Source of the DNA: CAZGMJ01 sp964526785
Lineage (GTDB): Bacteria; Planctomycetota; Phycisphaerae; Sedimentisphaerales; Anaerobacaceae
Assembly (NCBI GenBank): GCA_964526785.1
Contig: CAZGMJ010000005.1
Location: 1 to 64,000 of the forward strand
DNA length: 64,000 bases
Reading direction: 5' to 3'
The translations under genes were made by a program, and so were the position numbers. Positions within the stretch are counted from its first letter, which is position 1. Every line of letters starts with the position of its first letter. Of the stretch, positions 1-9,765 are shown piece after piece. The notes below the pieces were generated by a model. The model was not told the DNA's origin. It made no database searches and saw only the letters and a list, made by a program, of their open reading frames with translations.

Positions 1-443
1 GGCCGGACGGCCCTTTTGCGATCAGGGAGGTGGGCCATTCTCGATGCAGGCATCTGCGACAGCCCTCTCTCTATCGCTTGCATGAACGACATGCAGGCAA
101 CGCCGGGGCAAGGGGGCTTCCTTGCGGCCGCGTGTTGCTTCGCACCACGGGTATGGCCTCCCTGTAGATATGCCGGGGCGGCGACTCTGTTGCTATGGGT
201 GATTCACAGGATGTCAGGCCGTATTGGTCGGCCGGGCGTTCGCTGTGGCGGGCCTCAGGTAGGCGGTGCGGCGTTGCGGGCCGGACGGCCCTTTTGCGAT
301 CAGGGAGGTGGGCCATTCTCGATGCAGGCATCTACGACAGCCTTCTCTCGACCGCTTTGCATGAACGACATGCAGGCAACGCCGGGGCAAGGGCCTGCCT
401 TTGCGTCCGCGTGCTGCTGCGCATCACGGGTTTGGCCGACCGA
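1..443. repeat. Tandem repeat, two copies about 278 bp apart
   Basis: The sequence beginning at 1 starts again at 279. Copy A is about 1-165 and copy B about 279-443. Each holds a 5-bp inverted repeat GCATG-N5-CATGC (80-94 and 359-373). A weaker third start, sharing the words gcgttgcgggcc and gtattg, lies near 525. Open frames across it are arginine- and cysteine-rich and lack a convincing ribosome site, so I read it as non-coding repeat DNA. The left edge is cut by the window, so more copies may lie outside. Confidence 0.75.
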
Positions 444-680
444 TCACCGCGCATCTGCACATCGCCGGGGCGCGTCTTTGACGCCAGTGCAGGATTTCGG
501 GATGATTGGCAGGATATAGAAAGGCGTTGCGGGCCGTATTGCCGTGGCGGCTGTGCTTTCTCGTTTTCTCTTCAGATTTCATATCATGCTGACCCTGTTG
601 CGAACTTGAAGCCTCCGGGTCGGTCATGAACTACCTGGCTTGCTCATTCTTTTCATAAGTTACTACTGTCAAGGCCAAGC
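444..680. other. Non-coding stretch after the repeats
   Basis: No supported gene. The start of a third diverged repeat copy is visible near 525. The rest separates the repeats from the RHS fragment at 684. Confidence 0.4.
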
Positions 681-683
681 TGT

Positions 684-767
684 AACGGCGGGGCTGTGGA
701 GTTGATCGTGGATGTAGTAGCATTCGGTGTTGTCGCTGTCGATCATGAACAGAACCTCGTCGATGTG
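684..767 (-). pseudogene. RHS core fragment (orphan)
   Basis: Read on the minus strand this short stretch translates without interruption as an RHS-repeat core piece containing IDEVLFMIDSD followed by YYIHDQLHSPAV. The same motif occurs in the larger RHS remnant at about 2514-2770, with clear nucleotide similarity. There is no start codon and no continuation on either side, so it is a relic. It lies downstream of the lipoprotein gene at 805-1527, as expected if displaced RHS tips were stacked one after another here. Confidence 0.65.
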
Positions 768-804
768 AATTAGCATCAGTGAGCGTGCCGCCGAGGCAGC
801 TATT

Positions 805-1527
805 TTAATCACACAAAATGCGCTGAATGCGCTGCTTAAGATCAAGTGCTATTGACAATTCAAGGGGTTCGCATTCGCTGTCGTCGTTCATGTAAACACT
901 GACTACATAGGTTGACTCGATCAACTTGGGTGAGGAAAGCGTAAAGGTAGAGTAGAGTTCAGTTTCACCGGATTCATTCTTCCCTCTTATCTCCAGTACC
1001 ACGTGATCCTTGTTGATTCTGCCCCGCATTGAGAAATCACGTTCTGGATTCTCGAAGTAATGCGCCTTGGCTCCATCGTCCCACATGTAAGGTGGAAAAG
1101 GAACTTCAATAACATCACTAGCGTCATCATCAACACACCTAATTCTAATGCCATTAGACTTGAATCCATCTTCGATCCATCTGAAGAGAAATTTGACGCT
1201 TTCTTCATTTGGATCCAAAGAAGAGCGTCCTAACCGGCAAAACAAGACATAAGGCTCCTCCAGCATTTGCTGTGATTCGACATGCTTGATTGCTTCCGAA
1301 AGACGCAAAGCATAATACTCTGCCCAAGGATTCTTGCTGTTCGGATTGATCCAATTCCTTAGATGGTCTCTCAGTCCCTTTCTAATGAACGCCATCTCCT
1401 CTTCAGGGGTTCTGCCATCTTTCTGATCGTCTGAGTTTGGCGCACAGCTCACACAAAGCGCAACTGTCAAGGCAAAAGAAGCTGCAAGAACACGCGTCAG
1501 AATTGGTATACTCGTTTGCCTATTCAT
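805..1527 (-). CDS. Putative lipoprotein downstream of RHS tip
   Basis: A 240-residue protein of unknown family. The chosen ATG (1527) lies 8 nt after an AGG of the ribosome site; ATG at 1533 is the alternative. The longer open frame reaching 1890 overlaps the RHS gene and is ignored. The N-terminus is a signal sequence ending near a lipobox-like cysteine (motif CVSC), followed by a charged linker. The mature part is acidic and has no motif I recognise. It begins 28 nt after the RHS stop on the same strand, so it is probably co-transcribed. By position it could be the immunity partner of the RHS tip, but that is inference only. Codon use looks more AT-rich than most of the window. Confidence 0.6.
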   Translation of the reverse strand: MNRQTSIPILTRVLAASFALTVALCVSCAPNSDDQKDGRTPEEEMAFIRKGLRDHLRNWINPNSKNPWAEYYALRLSEAIKHVESQQMLEEPYVLFCRLGRSSLDPNEESVKFLFRWIEDGFKSNGIRIRCVDDDASDVIEVPFPPYMWDDGAKAHYFENPERDFSMRGRINKDHVVLEIRGKNESGETELYSTFTLSSPKLIESTYVVSVYMNDDSECEPLELSIALDLKQRIQRILCD

Positions 1528-1555
1528 GCTCATATCCTCACTGCCTCTTCGCATC

Positions 1556-2886
1556 CTATTCGTCTTGCATCTCATCGAGTACACCACCGAACCGCGGTGC
1601 ATCATCGGGACGGTTTCGAGCAGATGCTTCGCAATTCTTGACTGCCTGTTCAAATGCCGCATACTGCTCACGGATTGTGGCCATGTTCGAGTTAGGTATT
1701 GCGCCACCTGCCTCGTCACTGGCCCAACAGGCATGCCACTTCTGTTTGGTTTCCCAATGGTGAAGCGGACATCCGGCGTACCATTTCCATGGCGCACATA
1801 ATTTGCCGCATGCCGCACATGTTTCGTATTCCACCAAAGCCCATAAATAGAAGCCAGGGCTGTACGCTGAACTCCCCATGTGTTCCTCAAGCCACTTGAC
1901 GCCTCTTAGCGCCATCCCAGTCATGTAGCTTTCCGTAAGAGATACGCTGGTTTCAGGTATCATATGCTGTAGATATTGTGTTAATGTCAAACCAGTACGA
2001 GCGGCGGCTATCGCTACTGAATAAATACCACTTGCAGTATCCATAATCGTGACTGCATCCTTCAACCCCTTAACTGTTGTGGGATATGCAAAACCGGTAC
2101 TCGTCCCATACTCAACGATTCGGCTCCTGTAGGCATTCCTGTGCGGCGGACGAGGCGGCGCACATTCTCCGCAAAATAGTCCCAAGGCATCAAGCAGCAT
2201 CAATGGATTGCTTCTTACATATTGGTATAGGTTCATTGAGTCCAGATATTGTAACGGATCCTGCGTCAGCCATCTTCCCGTGTAGTAGTTGTAGTAGCGG
2301 TTCCGATTGTACTGGAGGACCAGATCGTTGCTGTCGAGGAAGTCCACGCGTCGGCCCGTGAAGAGGTAGGGGTTGCCGAGGGCGGAGGAATCGCCGCTGG
2401 TTTCATCGCCGTCGAACCAGTTGCCGTCGCCGCCGTCGCCGGTGTAGATCGTGGGGTTGCCGTAGGCGTCGTACTCGTAGCGTTCGTGGATGGTACCGCC
2501 GAGGGTGAGCAGTACGGCGGGGCTGTGGAGATGATCGTGGGTAAGGAACTCATCCCGAAACCTCTTTCTACTGCGATTGGCTGCAGAGCCCATGGGGCTG
2601 CGTTGTCTGCGAAAAAGGTTCTCGCCGTACAGGTAGTACGCCTGTGAGCCTTTTTCACCTCCGGCCTTGCCCATGAACTCTTCGCTCAATCTCGTTGCAA
2701 AACAGGTTCCGGGAGGAGTTCCGGCGTATTCGGTGCTGTCGCTGTCGATCATGAACAGGACCTCGTCGATGGTATTACCGTAGGCGAACTTACGCCGGAT
2801 ATTGTTGGAACCGTCGTATTTGCCAGTACGCGCCAGTTGTGATCATAGTAATACAAGGTCGTCTCGCCTGCAACGGAATCCTGGAT
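1556..2886 (-). pseudogene. RHS core C-terminus with variable tip, frameshifted remnant
   Basis: From 2752 down to 1556 an open frame of 398 codons holds the end of an RHS core: YDAYGNP, NPYLFTGRR, YYNYYTGRWLTQDPL and NPLMLLDALGL. The core ends near residue 193. It is followed by about 200 residues of unrecognised tip with several CxxC-like cysteines. The RHS similarity continues upstream (IDEVLF, then YYYDHNWRV to about 2886) but changes frame near 2817-2825, probably by a 1-base loss. No further RHS repeats precede it, so the large N-terminal shell is absent. RHS proteins normally deliver C-terminal toxins; this is a displaced tip or a decayed gene. The product of the 398-codon frame could still be made. 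Confidence 0.7.
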
Positions 2887-3286
2887 TCATGGCAGGAATG
2901 AGCAAGTGCGGGAAGGTTCTTCGTCCCGTATCGCGGTACGGGATACACTCTGAATGCGAGAGTCGTGATGAATAGCGGAGATGTGTCGCAGAGGAATTGT
3001 GTGGTGGTTTGGGGGCGGTTTTGGTAATGTATATGGTGCGGGCCGGAGGTCCGAGGCATGGCAAGAAAAGGGGGATGTGTGAAGATATTGTGTAATGCGA
3101 CGTGCGGGTTTCTTCGAGCGGCAGAGAAGGAGGCAGGGGACGCGTCGAGCAATCCAGGTGGGGAGTAGTCGCGCGAGTTGCGGGTTGCCGGGGGGCTGGA
3201 AAAGGTTTGAGTTCGGGGGGCGTATCGGCTATACTGGCTTTCGTGACGCGAATCCGATTGGCGTTTTTGGAGGCCGGGCCGGCATC
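2887..3286. other. Intergenic region, no gene seen
   Basis: About 400 bp between the RHS remnant and the prepilin-like gene. A 7-bp inverted repeat TCCCGTA-N6-TACGGGA lies at 2924-2943. I see no supported gene. Overlapping long frames on both strands look like GC-rich noise. Confidence 0.4.
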
Positions 3287-4009
3287 ATGGACCAAAGCAT
3301 ACCCAAGCATACCTGTATCCACAGGCTCGCAGGCGGTTTTACACTGATCGAACTGCTGGTTGTGATTGCGATTATTGCGGTGCTGATGGGGATACTCATG
3401 CCCGTGCTGCACAAGGCGAAGGAGCAGGGCAAGGACATCGCGTGCAAGAACAACCTGCGGCAGGTGGGTCTGGGGGCGAATCTGTACGCGGAGGACAACA
3501 ATCTGTACGTTCCGCGCGGTGCGGCGGGGCAGTCGGAGCAGGCGTGGTATCAATTGTTCATCCCGTATCTGGCGCAGCGGCCGATAGGGGACGACTATCG
3601 GAACGTGCCGATTTACCGGTGTTCGAGCTATCCGGACAAGGAGCAGACGATCTGCTTCGTGGTGAACGGTTGGACGTTCTCGAACCGGAACGACCAGACG
3701 GGCAAGGAGATTATCAAGCCGACGCGACTGACGAAGTGCAGGGTGCGGCCGCAGACGATTTATCTGGCGGACAACGAGGACGGGCCGTGGCGGCATATTG
3801 TGCGGCGGGCGACCGATTCGGGGAACAACCGGTGCGATGTGTGGACGCCGGGGCATTTACCGTCGTCGGACAGCAAGGATGTGACGCGGGGGCGGAGGGT
3901 GGCGCGAGCGCGGCACGGGCAGGGATCGAACTATCTGTTTCTCGACTGGCACGTCGAGAAGATGCAGGCGGAGGATGTGACGGTGGATTTGTGGAGATTT
4001 GAGAGGTAG
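3287..4009 (+). CDS. Prepilin-like protein with N-terminal methylation motif
   Basis: A 240-residue protein with a type IV prepilin-like leader: a short charged start, then GFTLIELLVVIAIIAVLMGI, the cleavage/methylation site plus hydrophobic helix. Prepilin peptidase would cut before the F. Planctomycete genomes carry many such pseudopilins, often of the DUF1559 or related type. The C-terminal RHGQGSNYLFLDWHVEKM resembles the H-x-DG ending of that group. ATG 3287 was chosen because it puts the leader at the N-terminus; GGAGG lies 13 nt upstream, a little far. Its role, whether structural pseudopilin or surface protein, cannot be told from sequence. It stands alone. Confidence 0.8.
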   Translation: MDQSIPKHTCIHRLAGGFTLIELLVVIAIIAVLMGILMPVLHKAKEQGKDIACKNNLRQVGLGANLYAEDNNLYVPRGAAGQSEQAWYQLFIPYLAQRPIGDDYRNVPIYRCSSYPDKEQTICFVVNGWTFSNRNDQTGKEIIKPTRLTKCRVRPQTIYLADNEDGPWRHIVRRATDSGNNRCDVWTPGHLPSSDSKDVTRGRRVARARHGQGSNYLFLDWHVEKMQAEDVTVDLWRFER

Positions 4010-4171
4010 ACGGCCGATATAGAAGCATAGGCCAGCAGCAGGAACCAACACGCGGTTTGAATCGCGTTTTTTTACAGGGTATGCAAGCATAATATGTTGG
4101 ACGGTCGACGTTTGACCTGACAGGCCGGGCGTGGGGCTCGGGGCATCTGTACGATGGGAGGTGCCGTGGTC

Positions 4172-7100
4172 ATGGGAAGTTGTCGTACGTTCTGTCTTGC
4201 GCGCAGGACGGTCATTCTGCTGTTTTTTGTTTCCGGGGGCACGGGGCTGGTCTATGAAGTGACGTGGTCCCGGGCGCTGGGGACAGTGTTCGGGAATACG
4301 GTCTTTGCGGTCAGCACGGTGTTGACGGCGTTCATGCTGGGACTTGCGGTGGGGAGCTGGCTCTTCGGGCGACTCGGCGAGCGGTACGACAGGCCGGTGC
4401 TGGTTTACGCGCTGCTGGAACTGGGGATCGGGGCGTACGCGTTTGCGTTTTTCGGACTTCTCGGGGCGGCCGACGTGGTGTACGGGTGGTTTTTCCGGCA
4501 TATTTCGGTCAATTTCTATCCGCTGAGTTTATTGCGTTTCGGGTTGTCTGCGGCGATTGTAATTGTGCCTTCTGCGCTGATGGGCGGTACACTGCCTGTA
4601 TTGAGCAGTTTGTGGAGGGAATCGCGTGAAGACAAAGACGCTGAATCGCGCGGCAAGGGGCGGCACGTGGGATTGCTATATGCGATCAACACGTTCGGTG
4701 CGGTCTGCGGGAGTTTTGCGGCGGGCTACGTGCTGATCAGGGCGCTGGGGGTGAGCCGGACCGTGTATCTTGCAGGTGCGATAAACCTCGCTATCGGTCT
4801 GGCTGCTCTGGTACTATGGCGTGTTGCCGAGGCGGGGGGCAGCGGGAGCGGCGGAAAAGAGGCGGTCCGCAAAGGCGGTTCGCGAAAGGGCGGCGCGGTC
4901 ACGGCGAAGGCGGGGGTTCGGTCGGGCGTGCGTGTCGAACGGAAAGGGCGTCGGGACCGTGTGGTTGTTATCGTACCGGTGGTCGTGGCGGTCGGCGGGT
5001 GCTGCGCGCTGGCACTGGAAGTCTTGTGGACCCGCGTTTTAGCTTTTGTACTGGGGACGTCGGTGTACGCGTTTGCGTGTATGCTGACGTGTTTTATTCT
5101 CGGTATCGGTCTGGGCAGTCTTGTTTGCAGCCGCGTGATTGTGGGGCGGTTGAAGCATCCGGTATTCGCGCTGGGGGCGGTTCAATGGGCTGTCGCGGGC
5201 GGCGCGCTGCTCTCGATACATCTTCTGGCGTTGATCGGACCGCTGGACTACGCAATCGTGCGGCGGTTGTCGCCGGAGAGTTTCGGCTTGCAGGCGGCGG
5301 TACACTTTCTCGATGCAGCGGTTGTCATGCTGTTGCCGACTTTCCTGATGGGGTTTACGTTTCCGATTGCTGTGGAAGCGTGCACGCGTCTTTCGGCGGG
5401 AATCAGCAGGCAAGTGGGGAACGTCTACGCATCCAATACGATCGGTTGTGTTGTCGGGTCGTTTGCTGCGGGGTTCGTGATGGTGCCTTTGCTTGGATTG
5501 CGCAACAGCTTTCTGCTGGTCGTCGGTCTGCAGATTGCGCTGGGTTGCACGGCGGCGCTGCTGTCCGAGAAGCGGCGGTCGCGGTATGTGTGGACCGTTG
5601 CGGCGGGGGCGGTCATCGTGTTTGCGGTGCACGCGATGCGACTGCCGCACGATGTCTTCCTCAGGACCGTCAACACGTACCATTATCCGAGCAAGATTGT
5701 GTACATGGAGGATGGGGTGACGGGTACGGTTACGGTGCACGACTTGCCGAATGATCGTTTGATCGCCGTCGACGGGGTCAACGTGGCGGGGATGGACCTG
5801 ATGCTGCGGACGACGCAGAAACTGCAGGGGTATGTTCCTCTCCTGATGCACGAGCGTCCGGAGAAGGTGATTCAGATTGGTTTCGGCAGCGGTGAAACGT
5901 CGGGTATCGGTCTGGCGTTCGGCGTGGAAGACTATCGCATCGTGGAAGTATGCCCCGAGGTATTCGAGGCAGGTCGGTACTTCAAGGATATCAACCGGGG
6001 CTCGTACAACGATCCGCGGCTGACAAGGGTGATCATGGACGGGAAGAACTTCATCAAGCTGTCGGCGGAACGTTTCGACATTATCATGAACGATTCGACA
6101 TATCCAGGGACCACGGGGAGTTCGGCATTGTACACGTACGATCATTTTCTGGCATGTCGGGAGCATCTGCGCGACGGCGGGGTACTTTCGTGCTGGCTGC
6201 CGCTGGATTTGCGCATCGAAGATTTCCGCATCATTCTGCGGAGTTTTCAAAAGGCGATGCCTTATTGTTCGCTGTGGATGGCGAACAACTGTCTGAACAA
6301 GCACGCCGTTCTTGTCGGGACGGCTGGGCCGACGCAGATTGACATGGCCAGAGCGGTGCGGTTTATGGAGCGGCCGGAGATACGGGCCGATCTCGATGCG
6401 ATCAACATGCGCAACGTTTACGATTTGCTCGACTGCTTTGTTGCGGATGCGGACGCATTGCGACGGATGGCGGGGGCTGGTCCGGTGAATACCGACGACA
6501 AGCCAAGACTGGAATTCGGAGCGCCGATCAAGCGTGATGAGGAAAGCTGTCTGCTGACGGTCATGCGGGATCTGGCGAAGTATCACAGTCGCGTCGGGCA
6601 GTATGTCGCGAATCCGGGGGCCGGGAGAGATTCGGCCGAGGTTGCCCGGGAGCGGCTGGACCGGTATTACAGAGGCACAGGGCACGCCCTACGGGGACTG
6701 GTGGCAATGCTCGAAGGTGATGCCAAAGGTATGAAGCAGCAGTTCCAGGCGGCGATGGCCGCGAACCCGCTGGATCGGGACGTCGCGAGTTGCATGGCGG
6801 AACTGGAGGCTGAGGTTGTGTCGCTTGCGGCTGCGGTCGAACGTTCGCCCGGAAACCCCACGCTGAGGTCGCGTCTGGCGCGGCGCTACTTCCTTCTGGA
6901 GGATTATGCGCGGGCGGCGGATCATTACGCGGTTTTCGTGGGCCTGGAGCCGGGCAGTGCCGCGGCGTGGAACAATCTCGGGATTGCTTACAGCCGGCTT
7001 AACCAGTTCGGCGAAGCTGTGGAGGCATTTCGACAGGCCATACGGCAGGATCCGCAGATGCACTCGGCGCACTATAATCTTGGCACTGCACAGATGTCGA

Positions 7101-7336
7101 TGGGCGAGTACGAGGCATCCATGCGGAGTTTTGAGGCGGCGCTGGCGCACTGCGGTCCTAATGGGCAATTGCGGGTTTATGAGAGAATGGCGATGTGTTA
7201 CTCGCTGGGGGGGCGATACGATCGTGCGATCGAGATGATTGACCGGGCGCTCGATCTTGCGCCGAGCAACTCGGCATTCGCGGAGCATCTGAAAGGGCAG
7301 CGACGCAATCTCCTACGGGCCCTTCCGGGGCAATAG
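4172..7336 (+). CDS. Fused MFS-like / spermidine synthase-like / TPR protein
   Basis: A 1054-residue membrane protein. Residues 1 to about 510 form two sets of hydrophobic helices of the MFS-like domain seen fused to spermidine synthases in many bacteria, with a polar basic linker between the halves. Residues about 530-760 are a Rossmann-type aminopropyl/methyltransferase fold: the nucleotide-binding loop GFGSGE (near 570), then EVCPEV, then DSTYPGTTGSSALY, which matches the spermidine-synthase active-site region. Residues about 860-1045 contain TPR motifs such as WNNLGIAYSRLNQF. Start ATG 4172 follows GGGAGGTG with good spacing; ATG 4154 is the alternative. Polyamine synthesis is not assured, because many fused members have unknown substrates. 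Confidence 0.8.
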   Translation: MGSCRTFCLARRTVILLFFVSGGTGLVYEVTWSRALGTVFGNTVFAVSTVLTAFMLGLAVGSWLFGRLGERYDRPVLVYALLELGIGAYAFAFFGLLGAADVVYGWFFRHISVNFYPLSLLRFGLSAAIVIVPSALMGGTLPVLSSLWRESREDKDAESRGKGRHVGLLYAINTFGAVCGSFAAGYVLIRALGVSRTVYLAGAINLAIGLAALVLWRVAEAGGSGSGGKEAVRKGGSRKGGAVTAKAGVRSGVRVERKGRRDRVVVIVPVVVAVGGCCALALEVLWTRVLAFVLGTSVYAFACMLTCFILGIGLGSLVCSRVIVGRLKHPVFALGAVQWAVAGGALLSIHLLALIGPLDYAIVRRLSPESFGLQAAVHFLDAAVVMLLPTFLMGFTFPIAVEACTRLSAGISRQVGNVYASNTIGCVVGSFAAGFVMVPLLGLRNSFLLVVGLQIALGCTAALLSEKRRSRYVWTVAAGAVIVFAVHAMRLPHDVFLRTVNTYHYPSKIVYMEDGVTGTVTVHDLPNDRLIAVDGVNVAGMDLMLRTTQKLQGYVPLLMHERPEKVIQIGFGSGETSGIGLAFGVEDYRIVEVCPEVFEAGRYFKDINRGSYNDPRLTRVIMDGKNFIKLSAERFDIIMNDSTYPGTTGSSALYTYDHFLACREHLRDGGVLSCWLPLDLRIEDFRIILRSFQKAMPYCSLWMANNCLNKHAVLVGTAGPTQIDMARAVRFMERPEIRADLDAINMRNVYDLLDCFVADADALRRMAGAGPVNTDDKPRLEFGAPIKRDEESCLLTVMRDLAKYHSRVGQYVANPGAGRDSAEVARERLDRYYRGTGHALRGLVAMLEGDAKGMKQQFQAAMAANPLDRDVASCMAELEAEVVSLAAAVERSPGNPTLRSRLARRYFLLEDYARAADHYAVFVGLEPGSAAAWNNLGIAYSRLNQFGEAVEAFRQAIRQDPQMHSAHYNLGTAQMSMGEYEASMRSFEAALAHCGPNGQLRVYERMAMCYSLGGRYDRAIEMIDRALDLAPSNSAFAEHLKGQRRNLLRALPGQ

Positions 7337-7512
7337 CGGTGCAGTGGCAGAAGGGATTGCGCGGAGCAGGCGTTTTGGGGGCGGTTCGATGGACGTTTTC
7401 TGCCGGCGAAGTGTCGGTACACGTGGGCAGGCAGCAGCGGCGAGAGAGCGGATTGCATTATCCTGCGGGTTTGTTTCGAAGGATTGGGGGCGGTGAGGCG
7501 TAGATGTTAGTA

Positions 7513-7542
7513 TTGACAATGCTGCCTTATTTGATGTAGGAT
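7513..7542 (+). promoter_or_regulatory. Candidate sigma70-type promoter
   Basis: TTGACA at 7513-7518 and TAGGAT at 7537-7542, 18 bp apart, upstream of the gene at 7591. It was found by eye. Confidence 0.4.
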
Positions 7543-7590
7543 GAAAGGCGATCAGAGACAAGGTATGGACTCTTAATCGAGGGTATGAAA

Positions 7591-9693
7591 ATGCGCACAT
7601 CACATCTTCCTCATTTTGTTATCATGCTGTCCGTTGTTCTCGGCGGAGCGGTACTTTCGCCGGGGCAGCAGGCGACTGTGAATTCGGGGGCGGGCAGCAT
7701 TGTCCGTATTGCGCCGGCCGAGAGCGTGTTTGTTCTGGAGGTGGACAGTTTCGAGTATACGCTCAGTTCGGTAGATCAGTTCCTGTCGGGGATATCGCCC
7801 ATCCCTCTGGGCGTGCAGATGCTCGTTCGGGCGAAGTTCGCGCAGGTGCTGGGCAATCCGAATCTGGCGGGTGTGAATATGAACGGGACGTTCGGGGCCT
7901 TTGCGATGGGGCCGCCGGAGCCGGTAGCACCGGGAGAGGTTAGACAGGTCGATCCGGAACAGGTGGGCTTCATGGCCATTCTGGTGCCGGTGACGGATTA
8001 CGGGCAACTGATTGCAGGCAGTCCGAACTGCGGGGAGCCGGACGCCAGGGGAGTGTCGCGACTGACGGTGCCGAACGCGAACATGCCGATGCTGGTGCGG
8101 CAGGCAGGGAATTATGCGCTGGTGACGCAGGATTTGTTCTATGACAAGGCGGTGGCGATTGCAGAGGCCGTGGCGGCGAGGGCGGCGAGCGGAGGACCGC
8201 AGGCGGGGGAGGTTTTCGAAGGCGCGGTTGCGGTCAGTCCGATTCGGCTGTACGTGGATGTTCCGGCTGTAGCGGCAGAGTTCGGTCCGGCCGCGGCCCA
8301 GCAGATGGAGCAGGCGAAGGAGATGATGGCAGGCACGGGAGGACAGCAGAGTTCGGTGTTGCCGCCGACGATAATGAATATGGATGTTTCCTCCGGCGGC
8401 GGTGATGTTCCGGTTCGGTCGCTGGCGATCGGTCTGGACCCAAAGGCGGCGGTGTTGAGGGCGTCGATTGACGTGGAGGCCGTGCCGGACAGCAATCTGG
8501 CGACGGCATTTCGGCCAGAGTCTCCCGAACTGATGGGGGTCCTGGCGATGGTGCAGGCAAGGCCGCCGGGACAGATGGGTGCGGAACTGGATTCGATCAC
8601 GGCCGTGTTGCCGACAGCGAATACCGCAGATTTCGCAGGGACGTTCAGCCTTGTGGATTTGATGCAGATGGGCGCTGCAATGGCTCCGGTCGAGGTTCCC
8701 GCGATATCAATGCAGGGCAAGAGCCGGGCCTCGTATGCGGTCCGAGCGGATCGAGGCAGGCTGATGGTCGATGTAGCCTTGCCCAAGGAGCATCTGGGCG
8801 AGGTCATGACGGCGGCAATGACCATGTCGCAGCAGATGGGGCAGGGGGCGATGCCGCAGGGAAACACGGGCATGAACCTTCCGATGCCCGAACGCGTGGA
8901 GGTAACTGAACCGGTCGAGCCAGCACCGTCACGCGGTCCGACCGGAGCTGCGGGCGGCGCAATGGACATCGCGGAGTCCGACACGGCGACGGACACTGCG
9001 GTGCGGGTGGTAGGGACGCGGCTGGTGCGGTATGCCGATCTGGACAGGGGTATCCTGCCTCTCGGCCAGGGCGAAGGGTATACTCTGGCGCTGTTGGCGG
9101 AGTTGCCGGAACCGGCTGTGAAGGCGGAAGGCGGAACGGTCGAAACCGCTCGGACCAGTACGGGCAAGAGCCTTCTGCCCGAGCGTTCGTGGCAGCGGCG
9201 GATATCGTTTCCAAGGCTCTCGAAGGACAGGCAAGCAGTTGTATTCGATGTGAAGTTGGGGCTGCCCGATGTGGATACGCAGAGCATTGAGGAGATATCG
9301 GGGCGACTGGAGTATCTCGTCGGGTCGGGGAGCCGCGAAGTTGAGTTGGGGACTATGGCGATGTCGGCCGGTTCGAAGGGCAATGCCCTGAATGCGGCGG
9401 TGGAATCGATCGAGCGAGATCCTTACGGCAACAACGCCACTACGGTGAGGTTGGCGCTGGACATTCCTGCGGAGAAGCTGCAGAGCGTTCGCTTTCTCGG
9501 AGGCGGCGGGGCGGTCAGTGCGATTCCGGCCGGCCATATTACGCTTGGAGACCGTACGAACTTCCGGCTGTCGATCAAGGGGACGCTGCCCCAGCAGGCG
9601 CGGGTCGTTGTGACCGTGTACGAGAGTTTTCGCAAGGTTACGGTTCCATTCAGTATCGGACCGATCTCGCTGACGGGTGAGCGTCGAGGCTGA
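7591..9693 (+). CDS. Secreted protein of unknown function
   Basis: A 700-residue protein with an N-terminal signal peptide (hydrophobic core FVIMLSVVLGGAVL). The start at ATG 7591 is preceded by GAGGG at 7-nt spacing; ATG 7585 would be too close to that site. The body is rich in Ala, Gly, Val and Met, with long strand-like segments and a Met/Gln-rich stretch (QQMGQGAMPQ) near residue 420. I do not recognise a family. The layout of a signal peptide followed by repeated beta-rich domains suggests a periplasmic or surface role. It is probably expressed alone: it has its own candidate promoter, and a convergent gene follows. Confidence 0.65.
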   Translation: MRTSHLPHFVIMLSVVLGGAVLSPGQQATVNSGAGSIVRIAPAESVFVLEVDSFEYTLSSVDQFLSGISPIPLGVQMLVRAKFAQVLGNPNLAGVNMNGTFGAFAMGPPEPVAPGEVRQVDPEQVGFMAILVPVTDYGQLIAGSPNCGEPDARGVSRLTVPNANMPMLVRQAGNYALVTQDLFYDKAVAIAEAVAARAASGGPQAGEVFEGAVAVSPIRLYVDVPAVAAEFGPAAAQQMEQAKEMMAGTGGQQSSVLPPTIMNMDVSSGGGDVPVRSLAIGLDPKAAVLRASIDVEAVPDSNLATAFRPESPELMGVLAMVQARPPGQMGAELDSITAVLPTANTADFAGTFSLVDLMQMGAAMAPVEVPAISMQGKSRASYAVRADRGRLMVDVALPKEHLGEVMTAAMTMSQQMGQGAMPQGNTGMNLPMPERVEVTEPVEPAPSRGPTGAAGGAMDIAESDTATDTAVRVVGTRLVRYADLDRGILPLGQGEGYTLALLAELPEPAVKAEGGTVETARTSTGKSLLPERSWQRRISFPRLSKDRQAVVFDVKLGLPDVDTQSIEEISGRLEYLVGSGSREVELGTMAMSAGSKGNALNAAVESIERDPYGNNATTVRLALDIPAEKLQSVRFLGGGGAVSAIPAGHITLGDRTNFRLSIKGTLPQQARVVVTVYESFRKVTVPFSIGPISLTGERRG

Positions 9694-9765
9694 GAAACCG
9701 GCAGTATCCGCGATTCGATGCAAGCGACAGTGACGGCAGATCACTTCGCGTCAGCGGTAACGGGG

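Noticed and set aside
5039..6685. A 548-codon antisense frame in the spermidine-synthase fusion
   Set aside because: It lies fully inside a strong coding gene on the other strand and shows no recognisable domain.
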